From: a bacterium
GTDB taxonomy: Bacteria; Actinomycetota; Acidimicrobiia; Spongiisociales; UBA5794
Assembly: GCA_024228555.1 (NCBI GenBank)
Contig: JAAETI010000801.1
Span: 1-52,260, forward strand
DNA: 52,260 nt
Direction: 5' to 3'
Part shown: positions 43,593 to 52,073 of the stretch, piece by piece
Layout: every line of letters begins with the position of its first letter
Numbering within the stretch: the stretch's first letter is position 1
Notes under the pieces: model-generated
What the model saw: the letters and a program-made list of their open reading frames with translations, nothing else
Databases searched by the model: none
Told to the model about the DNA's origin: nothing
Position numbers and translations under genes: made by a program

Positions 43593-44744
43593 ATGAAGCT
43601 TTCGATTACCGCCCGCGCGCCATACGATCCTTCCGTCGAGTTCGTCGAGCGGAAAGGCGTTGGCCATCCCGACACCATTTGCGATCATCTTGCCGAAGAG
43701 TTGGCGCGAGAACTAGCAGGTGAGTACCTCGCGCACACCGGAGCCGTGCAGCACTTCAACGTCGACAAGGCCATCCTGGCCGCCGGCTCGGTAAACGTCG
43801 GGTTTGGTGGAGGAGAGCACGTCCGTCCGTCACGACTCGTCCTAGTTGGCAAGGCCGACTCGCTGCAAACCTGGCGGCCAGACCCTGAGGTCCTGGCTGC
43901 GACCTACAAGAGCAAGCTGCTGGACCTTCTCCCTGAGGCGACTCCAGAGGCCTTCGACGTCGAGGTGTGGCTCAACCAGTCTTCGGCTGACCTGGCTTCT
44001 GTGGTCACTGCAAGAGAGGATGACGTTCCTCTCGCCAACGACACCTCGTTTGCGGCCGTATCTCTCCCCCGATCCGCCCTCGAAAGCACAGTCCATTCCG
44101 TTGAAACCCACCTCAACAGCGATGCGTTCCGCGCCCGGCTGCCGATCGGTAGGGACATCAAGGTGATGGGGGCCCGTGTCGACGGTGCGAGCCATGTGAC
44201 TGTGGCGTGCCCGGTGCTCGCCAGGTCGGTGCAGAACCGAGCCGAGTATGACAATGTCGTTGCAGAGGTGCAGGCTGCCATCGCGACGATTGCAGAAGCA
44301 AAACTGGGTGCCGGAGTCGTCGTCAAGATCAACCAGGCTGATCAGGAAGACAGTCCGTATCTCACCCTGACCGGGACCTCCGCCGAAGCCGGTGACGACG
44401 GCCAGGTAGGTCGCGGCAACCGGTTCGGTGGCCTTATCACGCCTTACCGTCCGATGAGCCTCGAGGCCGCCGCAGGCAAGAACCCTGCCGCCCACGTCGG
44501 CAAGACCTATCACGCCGTCGCCGCAGACATCGCCGCTCGCTTGAGTGCCGAGACCAAAGTCAGCGAATCAACCATCAGGATGCTCAGCTCGATCGGCCGC
44601 TCTGTCGCCGACCCAGAAACCGTGCACATCGAGGTTGCTGGAGAGGCCGACAAGGCGCAGATCGAGACGATCGTGACGGAATCCCTCGCCGATTGGCGCG
44701 GAGTCCGCGATCGTCTCATCGCCGGCAGCTACGAGCTCTACTAA
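43593..44744 (+). CDS. Methionine adenosyltransferase, archaeal type
   Basis: The 383-residue protein makes S-adenosylmethionine from methionine and ATP. It carries the superfamily motif VERKGVGHPDTICDHLAEELAREL near the N-terminus and the archaeal-family features FNVDKAILAAGSVNVGFGGGE, DTSFAAVS and GQVGRGNRFGGLITPYRPMSLEAAAGKNP. It lacks the bacterial MetK pattern (MTSESVTEGHPDK, GAGDQG). Archaeal-type enzymes are rare in bacteria, so acquisition by lateral transfer is likely at some depth. GAGGA precedes the ATG. Its stop overlaps the convergent alkA-like gene by 4 bases. Confidence 0.9.
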   Translation: MKLSITARAPYDPSVEFVERKGVGHPDTICDHLAEELARELAGEYLAHTGAVQHFNVDKAILAAGSVNVGFGGGEHVRPSRLVLVGKADSLQTWRPDPEVLAATYKSKLLDLLPEATPEAFDVEVWLNQSSADLASVVTAREDDVPLANDTSFAAVSLPRSALESTVHSVETHLNSDAFRARLPIGRDIKVMGARVDGASHVTVACPVLARSVQNRAEYDNVVAEVQAAIATIAEAKLGAGVVVKINQADQEDSPYLTLTGTSAEAGDDGQVGRGNRFGGLITPYRPMSLEAAAGKNPAAHVGKTYHAVAADIAARLSAETKVSESTIRMLSSIGRSVADPETVHIEVAGEADKAQIETIVTESLADWRGVRDRLIAGSYELY

Positions 44745-45631
44745 CCCGAAATCGTGCTCTTCGGGGTTCTCGCCCCGTAGCGGGGGGCGTGGATTCCGGA
44801 CAACTTGATCAGCACATAGGCTCTTCTCCGCAGCGGCCGATAAGGCTCGAGCAGTTCGAGCATCCGTTCGTCATCAGCCCGTGGCTCATGTGCCAGCGCC
44901 CACGCCACGATGTTGGGGAGATGAAAGTCGCCCGTGGGCACCGCATCGCGATCGCCCCAAGCCGTCGCCATCACCTGAGCGGTAGTCCATGGTCCAATCC
45001 CCTTGACGGCACTCAGCCGACGTATCGCATCGTGACGATTCATACCGACGATCTCTTCCAACCGCCGGGCCCTTCTGGCTAGTTCGATGATGATCTGGGC
45101 GCGCCCGCGCTCCAGACCAAAGGGATGCAGATCCTCATACGACATCGTCGCCAGGCGCTCCGGACGTGGTGGCAGAAACAAGCCGAGGTCCCCTGGGGCG
45201 GGCTCTGCGGTTGCGGCGACCAGCCTTCGGTAGCTTGCGTTTGCCTCGTCAGTCGTGACGCGTTGTCCGATGACCACCGGCAGAACCGCATCGAACACCC
45301 GGCCCGTGTGTCCGAGTCGCAGGCCTCGGTGGCGCCGATGCAGCCCGCCCATGAACCCATCTCCTGCCACAAAATCACTCGGATCGTCGTCGAGCCCGAG
45401 CGTGCCCGGGAGAGCCTGAACCGCCGCCTCGGCGCCTGGGCCCATGGCCGTTACCAGCAACTGGTCCTGGTCACGACGCACAACGACCGTTGCTGCTCCT
45501 GTGCTTGTCTCGTGGGCAAACGAGCACTCCTGATCGTCGAGACGCACCAGCTGTGTGCTCTTGGGCAGGACAAACCGAAGTGAGCGACGAAGATCGTAGG
45601 GTCGGCTCAATGTGAACGTTGTTTCAATCAT
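44741..45631 (-). CDS. DNA-3-methyladenine glycosylase (AlkA/HhH-GPD type)
   Basis: The 296-residue protein removes alkylated bases from DNA. It has an N-terminal AlkA-like domain and the helix-hairpin-helix motif LSAVKGIGPWTTAQVMATAWG, followed by the catalytic Asp in TGDFHLPNIVAWAL. No C-terminal iron-sulfur cysteines are present, so it is not an EndoIII/MutY type. A TACCGT hexamer lies 8 bases before the ATG with no Shine-Dalgarno. Confidence 0.85.
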   Translation of the reverse strand: MIETTFTLSRPYDLRRSLRFVLPKSTQLVRLDDQECSFAHETSTGAATVVVRRDQDQLLVTAMGPGAEAAVQALPGTLGLDDDPSDFVAGDGFMGGLHRRHRGLRLGHTGRVFDAVLPVVIGQRVTTDEANASYRRLVAATAEPAPGDLGLFLPPRPERLATMSYEDLHPFGLERGRAQIIIELARRARRLEEIVGMNRHDAIRRLSAVKGIGPWTTAQVMATAWGDRDAVPTGDFHLPNIVAWALAHEPRADDERMLELLEPYRPLRRRAYVLIKLSGIHAPRYGARTPKSTISG

Positions 45632-45639
45632 TCGACCAC

Positions 45640-45645
45640 ACGGTA
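45640..45645 (-). promoter_or_regulatory. Putative -10 element for leaderless mRNA
   Basis: TACCGT on the minus strand ends 8 bases before ATG 45631 of the AlkA-type gene. Confidence 0.5.
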
Positions 45646-45768
45646 GAAGCTACAACGACGCTGTGGAACGTCAGGTCGGATGGAACACAAACCCTGCAGG
45701 TAGTGCTAGTTTCGCTGCAGTCGGCCGTGAGGGACGCCGATAGTGTCCCGTTGAGGATATGACAACGA

Positions 45769-46614
45769 ATGGGGTTTGACGTGGACGAGAATCGAGAGGA
45801 TCAACCGCTATCCAGCGAGGAGCTACTGCGGAGGGCGCGAGAAGGTCTTGGCAGTGGCGAGGATGCTCCTGAGACGCCTGCAGATTTCACTGTGGAGTCA
45901 TATCCCCCACCGGCGCCCTCCCCCGAGCCGGAGATTCCGCTAACGATGGATGAGCCGGAACCGCCACCCCCTCCACCATCCTTTGACCCGCCGGTCGAGA
46001 CCCCTGCAGCGTCAGATCCATCTTCATGGGCGCCGCCGCCGGTGCAACCGGACCCTGACCCGGTGTGGGCTCCCGAAGCTCCTCCGCCGAGTTCGGGACC
46101 GGCTCCCGTTCCGGTCAAGAGCGGTGGCGGAGGCGGCGGTCTCAGCGTAAAGCTGTGGATCCTCGTGGTCTTAGTCGTGGCCGGTATTGCTTTGTTCAAT
46201 TTCGTCGATGGTTCAAAGACGGTCGACGAAATTGCCGTTGGAGACTGCTTCAACCTTCCGGATGAGACGGAGTTCTACGAGGTCGACCCGATCGAGTGCG
46301 CTGAGCCGCATGAAGTTGAGGTCTACTCGCTAATCGATCTGAGCCTGATCTCGACCGAGTTCTCATCTGTCGCCTCCTATCCCGGCGACGACGCCGTATA
46401 CAAGGCCGCCTACAACGCGTGCTGGGAGGAGTTCGAAGCATATGTCGGCTTCCCCTACGAGGATTCGGTGTTGTGGATGGATGCGTTTACCCCGACGCTC
46501 GAAGGCTGGAATGAGGTCGATGACCGTATCGCCAACTGTGTTGTCTTTGAGGTCAACGCTGATGCGTCAGAGATCGTGATGAGTCGCGGCTCGTTGCAAG
46601 GCGCCGGCAGATAA
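45769..46614 (+). CDS. Septum-formation-domain membrane protein
   Basis: The 281-residue protein has a Pro/Glu-rich cytoplasmic region (about 20-115), one transmembrane helix (KLWILVVLVVAGIALFNFV, about 125-143) and an extracytoplasmic domain with VGDCFNLPDE, DPIECAEPHEVEVYSLIDL and further Cys residues. This fits the actinobacterial septum-formation (Septum_form) family, whose role is poorly known. The start is uncertain: ATG 45769 lacks a close Shine-Dalgarno, and GTG 45781 follows the stop of a tiny frame (45759-45779). Confidence 0.75.
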   Translation: MGFDVDENREDQPLSSEELLRRAREGLGSGEDAPETPADFTVESYPPPAPSPEPEIPLTMDEPEPPPPPPSFDPPVETPAASDPSSWAPPPVQPDPDPVWAPEAPPPSSGPAPVPVKSGGGGGGLSVKLWILVVLVVAGIALFNFVDGSKTVDEIAVGDCFNLPDETEFYEVDPIECAEPHEVEVYSLIDLSLISTEFSSVASYPGDDAVYKAAYNACWEEFEAYVGFPYEDSVLWMDAFTPTLEGWNEVDDRIANCVVFEVNADASEIVMSRGSLQGAGR

Positions 46615-46636
46615 CCACAGCCACTCAGTATCCGAG

Positions 46637-46670
46637 GAGGGCTCGCCACTGTGGCGGGCCCTTCCTTTGT
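46637..46670 (+). terminator. Intrinsic terminator after the septum-domain gene
   Basis: GGGCTCGCC and GGCGGGCCC (with one T-G pair) form a strong stem around a short loop, followed by the T-rich CTTCCTTTGTT. It ends the upstream gene. It also shows that a GTG at 46651 cannot be the menC start. Confidence 0.75.
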
Positions 46671-46676
46671 TAGCCT
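46671..46676 (+). promoter_or_regulatory. Putative -10 element for menC
   Basis: TAGCCT lies 10 bases before ATG 46687, right after the terminator; the mRNA would have almost no leader. Confidence 0.35.
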
Positions 46677-46686
46677 AAGCGCCGCG

Positions 46687-47754
46687 ATGTCTCCTGCCCG
46701 TCACACCCCCAACCACATCTCTGCATGGCTCGTTGAGCTGCCATTGGTTCGGCAATTCATCTCGGCAACAACGGATGTTGCGGTGCGCCGGGTGATCGTC
46801 GTGCGCTGCAATCGTGGGAATGAGGCTGGGTGGGGCGAGGCGGCTCCGGTCCCCGGTCATTCCACCGAAACGGTTGATCAGATCTGGAATTGGCTGATTC
46901 GTGAAGCAAGAGACTCCGGCCTCGAAATGCCAGCGGCGAGTTCAGGGGTGCTGGCAGCGACCTTCGCCCAAGCTGAAGCCGATCTTGCGGCTCAGTCAGC
47001 AGGCGAGCCGTTGTGGCGTTACCTCGGTGGCTCTACACCCGTATGGGCCAGCGCCGCCATCGGACTCGATTCTGATCACAGGCCGGATGATCGCCAACTG
47101 CGCAGCGCTTCCGAGCAGGGCTACCGGCACATGAAGCTGAAGATCGATCGCCGCACCAATGTCGCCGACGTTGCTGCAGTCCTTCATCGTCACCCTGAGG
47201 TCACCTTCGGAGCCGACGCCAATGGCTCGCTTGACCTGGAGGACCGTGCAGTCCTTGACGATTTTGATGCTCTCGGGCTCGCCTACCTGGAGCAACCCGG
47301 CCGGTTCGACAACTACGAAGGCCATCGCCGGCTCCGCAAGAACATGACGACTCCGATTGCGCTAGATGAGACCGCAGCATCACCGGCAGCAATCGATCGC
47401 ATCCTTGCCGAAGGTGCGGCCGATATCGTCAATCTCAAAGCAGGGCGTTTCGGTACAGAGAGCACGCTGCGGTTGGCGAAAATGATTAGCGGTGCGGGAT
47501 ACCGGGTTCGCCTCGGTGGCTTGATCGAGAGTGGGATCGGACGGGCCCACACCGTAGCTCTCGCCACCCACGAGGTGTTCACCGAAACCGGAGACATCGC
47601 CGCTTCCGATCGGTACTTCATCGATGACCTGGTGCGCCCGCAATGGACTCTCGTTGACGGCCAAATCACCCCGCCACCTGGGGTCGGCATCGGCGTCACC
47701 GTTGCAAATGCGACCTTGGATCGTTTTGCCACTGCCACCATGACCGTCGATTAG
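46687..47754 (+). CDS. menC: o-Succinylbenzoate synthase
   Basis: The 355-residue enolase-superfamily protein dehydrates SHCHC to o-succinylbenzoate in menaquinone synthesis. The barrel shows the catalytic Lys pair (HMKLKID), metal ligands in ADANG, LEQP and LDE, and the opposite Lys in VNLKAGR. GWGEAAPVPGHSTET belongs to the capping domain. The motif set fits the OSBS branch, but related enzymes (N-acylamino acid racemase, dipeptide epimerase) share it. No other men gene is in the window. Confidence 0.8.
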   Translation: MSPARHTPNHISAWLVELPLVRQFISATTDVAVRRVIVVRCNRGNEAGWGEAAPVPGHSTETVDQIWNWLIREARDSGLEMPAASSGVLAATFAQAEADLAAQSAGEPLWRYLGGSTPVWASAAIGLDSDHRPDDRQLRSASEQGYRHMKLKIDRRTNVADVAAVLHRHPEVTFGADANGSLDLEDRAVLDDFDALGLAYLEQPGRFDNYEGHRRLRKNMTTPIALDETAASPAAIDRILAEGAADIVNLKAGRFGTESTLRLAKMISGAGYRVRLGGLIESGIGRAHTVALATHEVFTETGDIAASDRYFIDDLVRPQWTLVDGQITPPPGVGIGVTVANATLDRFATATMTVD

Positions 47755-47777
47755 GAATACGCACTCCTGCTTGACGC

Positions 47778-47783
47778 TACCGT
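47778..47783 (+). promoter_or_regulatory. Putative -10 element for leaderless mRNA
   Basis: TACCGT ends 7 bases before ATG 47791; a TTGACG at 47771 is too close to be a standard -35. Confidence 0.5.
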
Positions 47784-47790
47784 TGTGGCT

Positions 47791-50112
47791 ATGACGAAAC
47801 GTGCGCTCTACATAGCAATTCTCACCGTGTTCACCACCTTGCTTGTTGTCCATCCTGTCGGTGCCCAAACCACGTCGGACGAACCGAGCAACTGTGGGAC
47901 CTATCAGGGAGTCGTCTGCGACGGCTGGTTCTCAGACAACGCCAGTGTTGTCAACGACGATGCTGCAATCGAGGAAGCCATCGCCGCGGTCGTTGGACGC
48001 TACGGCAACGAGATTGCAGTGGTCACCGTCACTGAAAGCCCTTCCGGCACGCCGCTCGAGTTCGCCAATGCTCTAGGGAACGCCTGGGGCGTTGGAGATT
48101 CTGAACGGCAAGACGGCATCGTCATCCTTGTCGATATCAACAACCGACGCACTGAAATGACTACTGGGCCCGGAGTACAAGAACTTGCCTACACCCGAGT
48201 CACCGGAGCGGGAAACTCGTTCTTTGGGCGGGATGACTTCGACTCCGGCATCATCGCCATCATCGGTAGCCTCGAACAGGAGCTGGCTTTCACCGCAGGC
48301 GGTGGCTCGTCGGGCGATATGTCCACCAACCCGGGGGTTAGCCTGACCCCCGCCGACGACGACAGCCCAGGATCCGGTGTCGTGGTGGGAGCACTCGCTG
48401 CAGCCGCCCTTGTCGGTGGTGGGGTCGGTCTCGCTGCCGCCCGCCAGCGCAAAAGGGATCGGATCAGCAAGGAACGAAGCGAGCTCGTTGACGGTGACGT
48501 AGACGCCCTCGACCCGGTAGGGCACGAATTGCCTCTTCTCGCCGACTACGCCATCGAATTCCGGGGGACCGCTCCCGGTATCGACACACGGGCCGGGCTC
48601 GGGGCTCTAGAGAGAATCGCCGGCGGGATCGCTCCCCAGCATGGAGAGGCGGTGGCTGCACTGTGGTCACGTGACCTGGTCATCGTGATCGACAGGGATC
48701 GACTGAACGCCGAAACTGAAATCCCGCTCGAATTGCGAGTCTCATCCGAGCAGCCGCTCTTGGAGGGGGCTTTGCAGGCAGCGATCAGCGACGCTCTCGA
48801 AACCGACGCGGAGGACAAGGACGACTTTGCCGTCCGTCGTCAGGAGCTACAGCGGATCATCGCCAGCTTGCGGCCGCACCGCATTGCCAACACTCGCTTT
48901 CGGATGGGTCAGGCGATCAGCGATCGATCGGTGCGAACAGCGTTGGGGTTCGCGCTTGTCACCGATGCCGGGGAACGCTTGCTCGAAGCGGGGCCTGTCC
49001 TCGAGCTCGAAGCACCGCTCGACGATGCGCTCGATGAGCTGAGCCTGGTCTACGCAACCGCACAGAACAAGGCCTCCAAGATGGAGAGCTTGTACGAGCA
49101 ACTCCCCTCATCGACGACTCGGCCTGCCGTCGCCGCCGCACTTGCCGATCTCTCAGACGACGTCGATGCTTCGTACCGCCGCTACGAAGCTCTTCGTCAG
49201 ACCCTGCAGGAGAAGGGGGCGATGCTAAGTGTTGACGGACTGTCCATACCTGCAATCGCTGCTCTATTGCTGATGAATAACGATGCTGAGGATATCGACG
49301 ACTTTGTTGCCGCCTACGAGGCCAACCGGCGCAGAAACGTTGATGCGGACACCGCTGTTGAGTACGCCCTCGCCGGACTGAGCCATCCAGGCGAGATAGG
49401 CAGGGTTCGTGCCGAAGCCGAGCGGCTCGGTCTGCCAATCTCGCTTACCGCAGCACTGCTGCGACGACGCGACGACGGCCCGGAGATCTATCACGAACTC
49501 GCTGACCAACTAGCTGCCACCGGCGTCAAGGGCGATACTCGGCGCACGATTGCCGCAGTTCTCGCCATTTCGCTCGAACCGGCACAGGCGCTCCGCCGGT
49601 GGGTAGAAGCTCGCCAGGCGCTGACCGCCCTCGGCCTGGTGGGTGCCTACGCCGATGTCGCTGCGGCATTTGGAGCTTCCGATCCCAGAGGGCCACGCAC
49701 CTTTGCCCTTGCCTATGCGGCCCAACGACAGGCGCTGAGCCGAAGCACGATCGACGACGCCGATCGCTTTGCTCCCGAGTTGGCTCACGACGGCACAGGG
49801 GGCCAGACCGATTCGTGGAGCCAGTCACCGATCCCCCGTGGTCTCGGGCACTTCGATCCCTACACCCTTTTGTTCTACCACTGGGTGATCACCAAAGGCA
49901 GCCGCGGGTCATACGGTTGGGAGCCGGTCTATCGGGACAATTCATGGTCGCGTGACTCCAGTTCCTGGTGGGGCGGGGGCGGCGGTTTTGGGGGCGGCAC
50001 TTCCAGCGGCGGATCATCCTGGGGTGGCTCCTGGGGTGGTGGCGGTGGGAGCTTCGGAGGCTTTGGCGGTGGCGGAGGATTCTCCGGCGGAGGCGGGGGC
50101 AGCGGGTGGTAG
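47791..50112 (+). CDS. TPM-domain membrane protein with large extra region and Gly-rich tail
   Basis: The 773-residue protein has a signal peptide (about 1-25), an exported TPM domain (about 50-165, with GNEIAVVTVTESP, NAWGVGDSERQDGIVILVDINNRRTEMTTGPGV) and a transmembrane helix (about 190-215). A cytoplasmic helical region of some 500 residues follows, then a Gly/Ser/Trp-rich tail of about 70 residues. TPM proteins are usually about 250-300 residues with a similar Gly-rich tail and may act in membrane-protein assembly or as phosphatases. The long inserted helical region, with repeated hydrophobic motifs such as AIAALLLMNNDAEDIDDF, is unusual and unassigned; it faintly recalls DUF4003. Confidence 0.75.
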   Translation: MTKRALYIAILTVFTTLLVVHPVGAQTTSDEPSNCGTYQGVVCDGWFSDNASVVNDDAAIEEAIAAVVGRYGNEIAVVTVTESPSGTPLEFANALGNAWGVGDSERQDGIVILVDINNRRTEMTTGPGVQELAYTRVTGAGNSFFGRDDFDSGIIAIIGSLEQELAFTAGGGSSGDMSTNPGVSLTPADDDSPGSGVVVGALAAAALVGGGVGLAAARQRKRDRISKERSELVDGDVDALDPVGHELPLLADYAIEFRGTAPGIDTRAGLGALERIAGGIAPQHGEAVAALWSRDLVIVIDRDRLNAETEIPLELRVSSEQPLLEGALQAAISDALETDAEDKDDFAVRRQELQRIIASLRPHRIANTRFRMGQAISDRSVRTALGFALVTDAGERLLEAGPVLELEAPLDDALDELSLVYATAQNKASKMESLYEQLPSSTTRPAVAAALADLSDDVDASYRRYEALRQTLQEKGAMLSVDGLSIPAIAALLLMNNDAEDIDDFVAAYEANRRRNVDADTAVEYALAGLSHPGEIGRVRAEAERLGLPISLTAALLRRRDDGPEIYHELADQLAATGVKGDTRRTIAAVLAISLEPAQALRRWVEARQALTALGLVGAYADVAAAFGASDPRGPRTFALAYAAQRQALSRSTIDDADRFAPELAHDGTGGQTDSWSQSPIPRGLGHFDPYTLLFYHWVITKGSRGSYGWEPVYRDNSWSRDSSSWWGGGGGFGGGTSSGGSSWGGSWGGGGGSFGGFGGGGGFSGGGGGSGW

Positions 50113-50894
50113 CCGACCGCATCACCTCCACTGCCAATCCGCGAATCAAGGCGTTCGCCAAGCTCAAGACATCTCGGGAACGCCGATCCACCGGTCGATT
50201 CCTTATTGAAGGCACTCGCGAGGTCGCTCGAGCGATGGCGGCCGGCGTCGTAGTCGAGACCCTTCTGATCTGCCGAGAGCTACTACGCGAACCATTCGTG
50301 GCACCACAAGGGCTGGAAGTCGTGGAAGTCGGTCCGCAGGCCATGGCAAAGGTCGCCATGAGGGAGAACCCACCAGGGAGCATCGCCGTCGCTCGCCAGT
50401 TCGCCACCACTCTGGAGCAACTCGATCTCGGGGCTGATCCGCTTCTGCTGATCGCCGAGCAAGTAGAAAAGCCAGGCAACCTTGGAGCCATGATGCGCAC
50501 CGCCGATGCCGTTGGCGTCGATGCGATCGTCGTTGCCGATGGCGTCACGGACATCTTCAACCCAAATGTCGTCAGGTCGTCTCAGGGAGCCCTGTTCTCT
50601 GTGCCAATTGCGGTCACGACCAGTGGGGCCGCCATGGCGTGGGCCGCCGAGAACTCCATAAAGGTGATCGGCGGGTATCCGGCCGCTTCCGAGGAGCTAT
50701 GGGACGTCACGATGACCGGTCCCACTGCCGTCTTGGTCGGCGCCGAGGACATGGGCATTTCGTCCGCATGGAGCAATCTTGCAACTCCAGTCCGGATCCC
50801 GATGGCAGGATCCGCAGACAGCCTCAATGCTTCCGTTTCGGCCGCGATCTTGCTGTTCGAAGCTGTGCGGCAGCGCCGCAGCAGCCCTCGATAG
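50106..50894 (+). CDS. TrmH-family RNA 2'-O-methyltransferase
   Basis: The 262-residue SpoU/TrmH protein methylates a ribose in rRNA or tRNA. The N-terminal 90 residues form the substrate-binding domain (RRSTGRFLIEGTREVARAM). The knotted domain has motif 1 EKPGNLGAMMRTADAVGVDAIVV, motif 2 VLVGAEDMGIS and motif 3 IPMAGSADSLNASVSAAILLFE. Motif 2 has Asp-Met in place of the usual E-G-L core. The GTG start overlaps the TPM gene by 7 bases. The target nucleotide is unknown. Confidence 0.87.
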   Translation: MVADRITSTANPRIKAFAKLKTSRERRSTGRFLIEGTREVARAMAAGVVVETLLICRELLREPFVAPQGLEVVEVGPQAMAKVAMRENPPGSIAVARQFATTLEQLDLGADPLLLIAEQVEKPGNLGAMMRTADAVGVDAIVVADGVTDIFNPNVVRSSQGALFSVPIAVTTSGAAMAWAAENSIKVIGGYPAASEELWDVTMTGPTAVLVGAEDMGISSAWSNLATPVRIPMAGSADSLNASVSAAILLFEAVRQRRSSPR

Positions 50895-50913
50895 ATCGAA
50901 CCACCGTGCCGCC

Positions 50914-51978
50914 TCACCAACTGGCGAAGAAGAACCCGCTCCCTAGCGCCCCGGTTTCCCCGAGACCCTGCCAGCGGACGGTCCCGTCGCTATCGGTGTA
51001 GATGAGGAACCGACCCGACTCGTCATATCCACCCCAGGTGGACCCGACCTCGGCGTCGAAGTTTGCCAGCAATTGTCCCGATGTCGTGAAGACCACCCCT
51101 TCGCTCTCGATTGTGGAGAACTCGCCGCCTTGAGTATGCAAGAAACCAACGAGATTGCCGCTTGCCTGCGACCCGATCCCATCGATGTACTGGGTATCCC
51201 CCACCCATGGGAGGACGGCGACCGGCACCGGTGCACCTGCCGCTAAGTCGAGCGTGGCCAGGCCGGTGGCATCGCCTTGGTTGGTTGTCCAGAACAGCTC
51301 CGAACCATCGCGGCTCCATGCGGCTGAGCCGAGGGGGAAACCAAGATCCGGCTCGTCGATCCATTGGCCGGGGCCAAAGTCGGCTGAAACGTTGGGATCA
51401 GAGACGAGCATCGAATACCCGAGATTTGCGAATTGATTGTCAACGGGGGACGGAGAAAGCGTCCAACCGGCGATTCCGGGACCGGCGTAGGGGTCGCTAC
51501 CGAGCTCACCCCCGGCTTCTACGTAGAAGATCCGACCGGCGGCCGGCTCGCAACAATCGCTGAGACCGACCATCGAACCGTCGCGGACTCGCCAAATCCC
51601 CACAAGAACGTTGGGTGCGATCTCCTCAGCCGCGGCCATTTGCTCTGCTGTTCCGGTCTGCCCGAAGCTATGGACGATCTCGCCCGTTGCGGTGTCGACT
51701 TCGACGGCAACATAGCTGTCGGTGATGGCCAGGAATGTCTCGGGGCGACCGTCACTGATAGTCGGTGTCGCCGAGTCCACTGTGGTCGTCGTGGTTGATG
51801 GCGGCGCCGGCTCCGTTGTCGTGGTTGACTCCGGGACCGCTTCGGTCGTCGTAGCCGGAGCCGCAGTGGTGGTGGCCACAGTTGTGTCCGCAGCGCCTGT
51901 GGTCGTTGAGCCCGAGTCACCGCCACAGCCTGCGAAAGCCAAGGCCAAGATCAAGCCAATTCCAAGTCGCCGCAACAT
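50914..51978 (-). CDS. Lipoprotein with beta-propeller-like repeats
   Basis: The 354-residue protein has a lipoprotein signal (IGLILALAFAGCGG) and a long Thr-rich linker (about 25-65). The rest is beta-rich, with blade-like pieces such as AITDSYVAVEVDTATGEIVHSFG, GSAAWSRDGSELFWTTNQGD and YDESGRFLIYTDSDGTVRWQGLG. This suggests a WD40- or TolB-like propeller at the outer membrane face, of unknown function. A Cys pair (SDCCEPAAG) is unusual. The frame is open to 52047, but only the ATG at 51978 precedes the signal directly. Confidence 0.7.
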   Translation of the reverse strand: MLRRLGIGLILALAFAGCGGDSGSTTTGAADTTVATTTAAPATTTEAVPESTTTTEPAPPSTTTTTVDSATPTISDGRPETFLAITDSYVAVEVDTATGEIVHSFGQTGTAEQMAAAEEIAPNVLVGIWRVRDGSMVGLSDCCEPAAGRIFYVEAGGELGSDPYAGPGIAGWTLSPSPVDNQFANLGYSMLVSDPNVSADFGPGQWIDEPDLGFPLGSAAWSRDGSELFWTTNQGDATGLATLDLAAGAPVPVAVLPWVGDTQYIDGIGSQASGNLVGFLHTQGGEFSTIESEGVVFTTSGQLLANFDAEVGSTWGGYDESGRFLIYTDSDGTVRWQGLGETGALGSGFFFASW

Positions 51979-52060
51979 CTGAGGTCCCCTATCGAGCAGC
52001 GCTCGAATCGACAATGCGCACCCGTCAATCATCGGCTCGCCCACCACTACCTTGATCGGA

Positions 52061-52066
52061 TAGTGT
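52061..52066 (+). promoter_or_regulatory. Putative -10 element for leaderless mRNA
   Basis: TAGTGT ends 7 bases before ATG 52074, with no Shine-Dalgarno. Confidence 0.5.
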
Positions 52067-52073
52067 CTTCACC

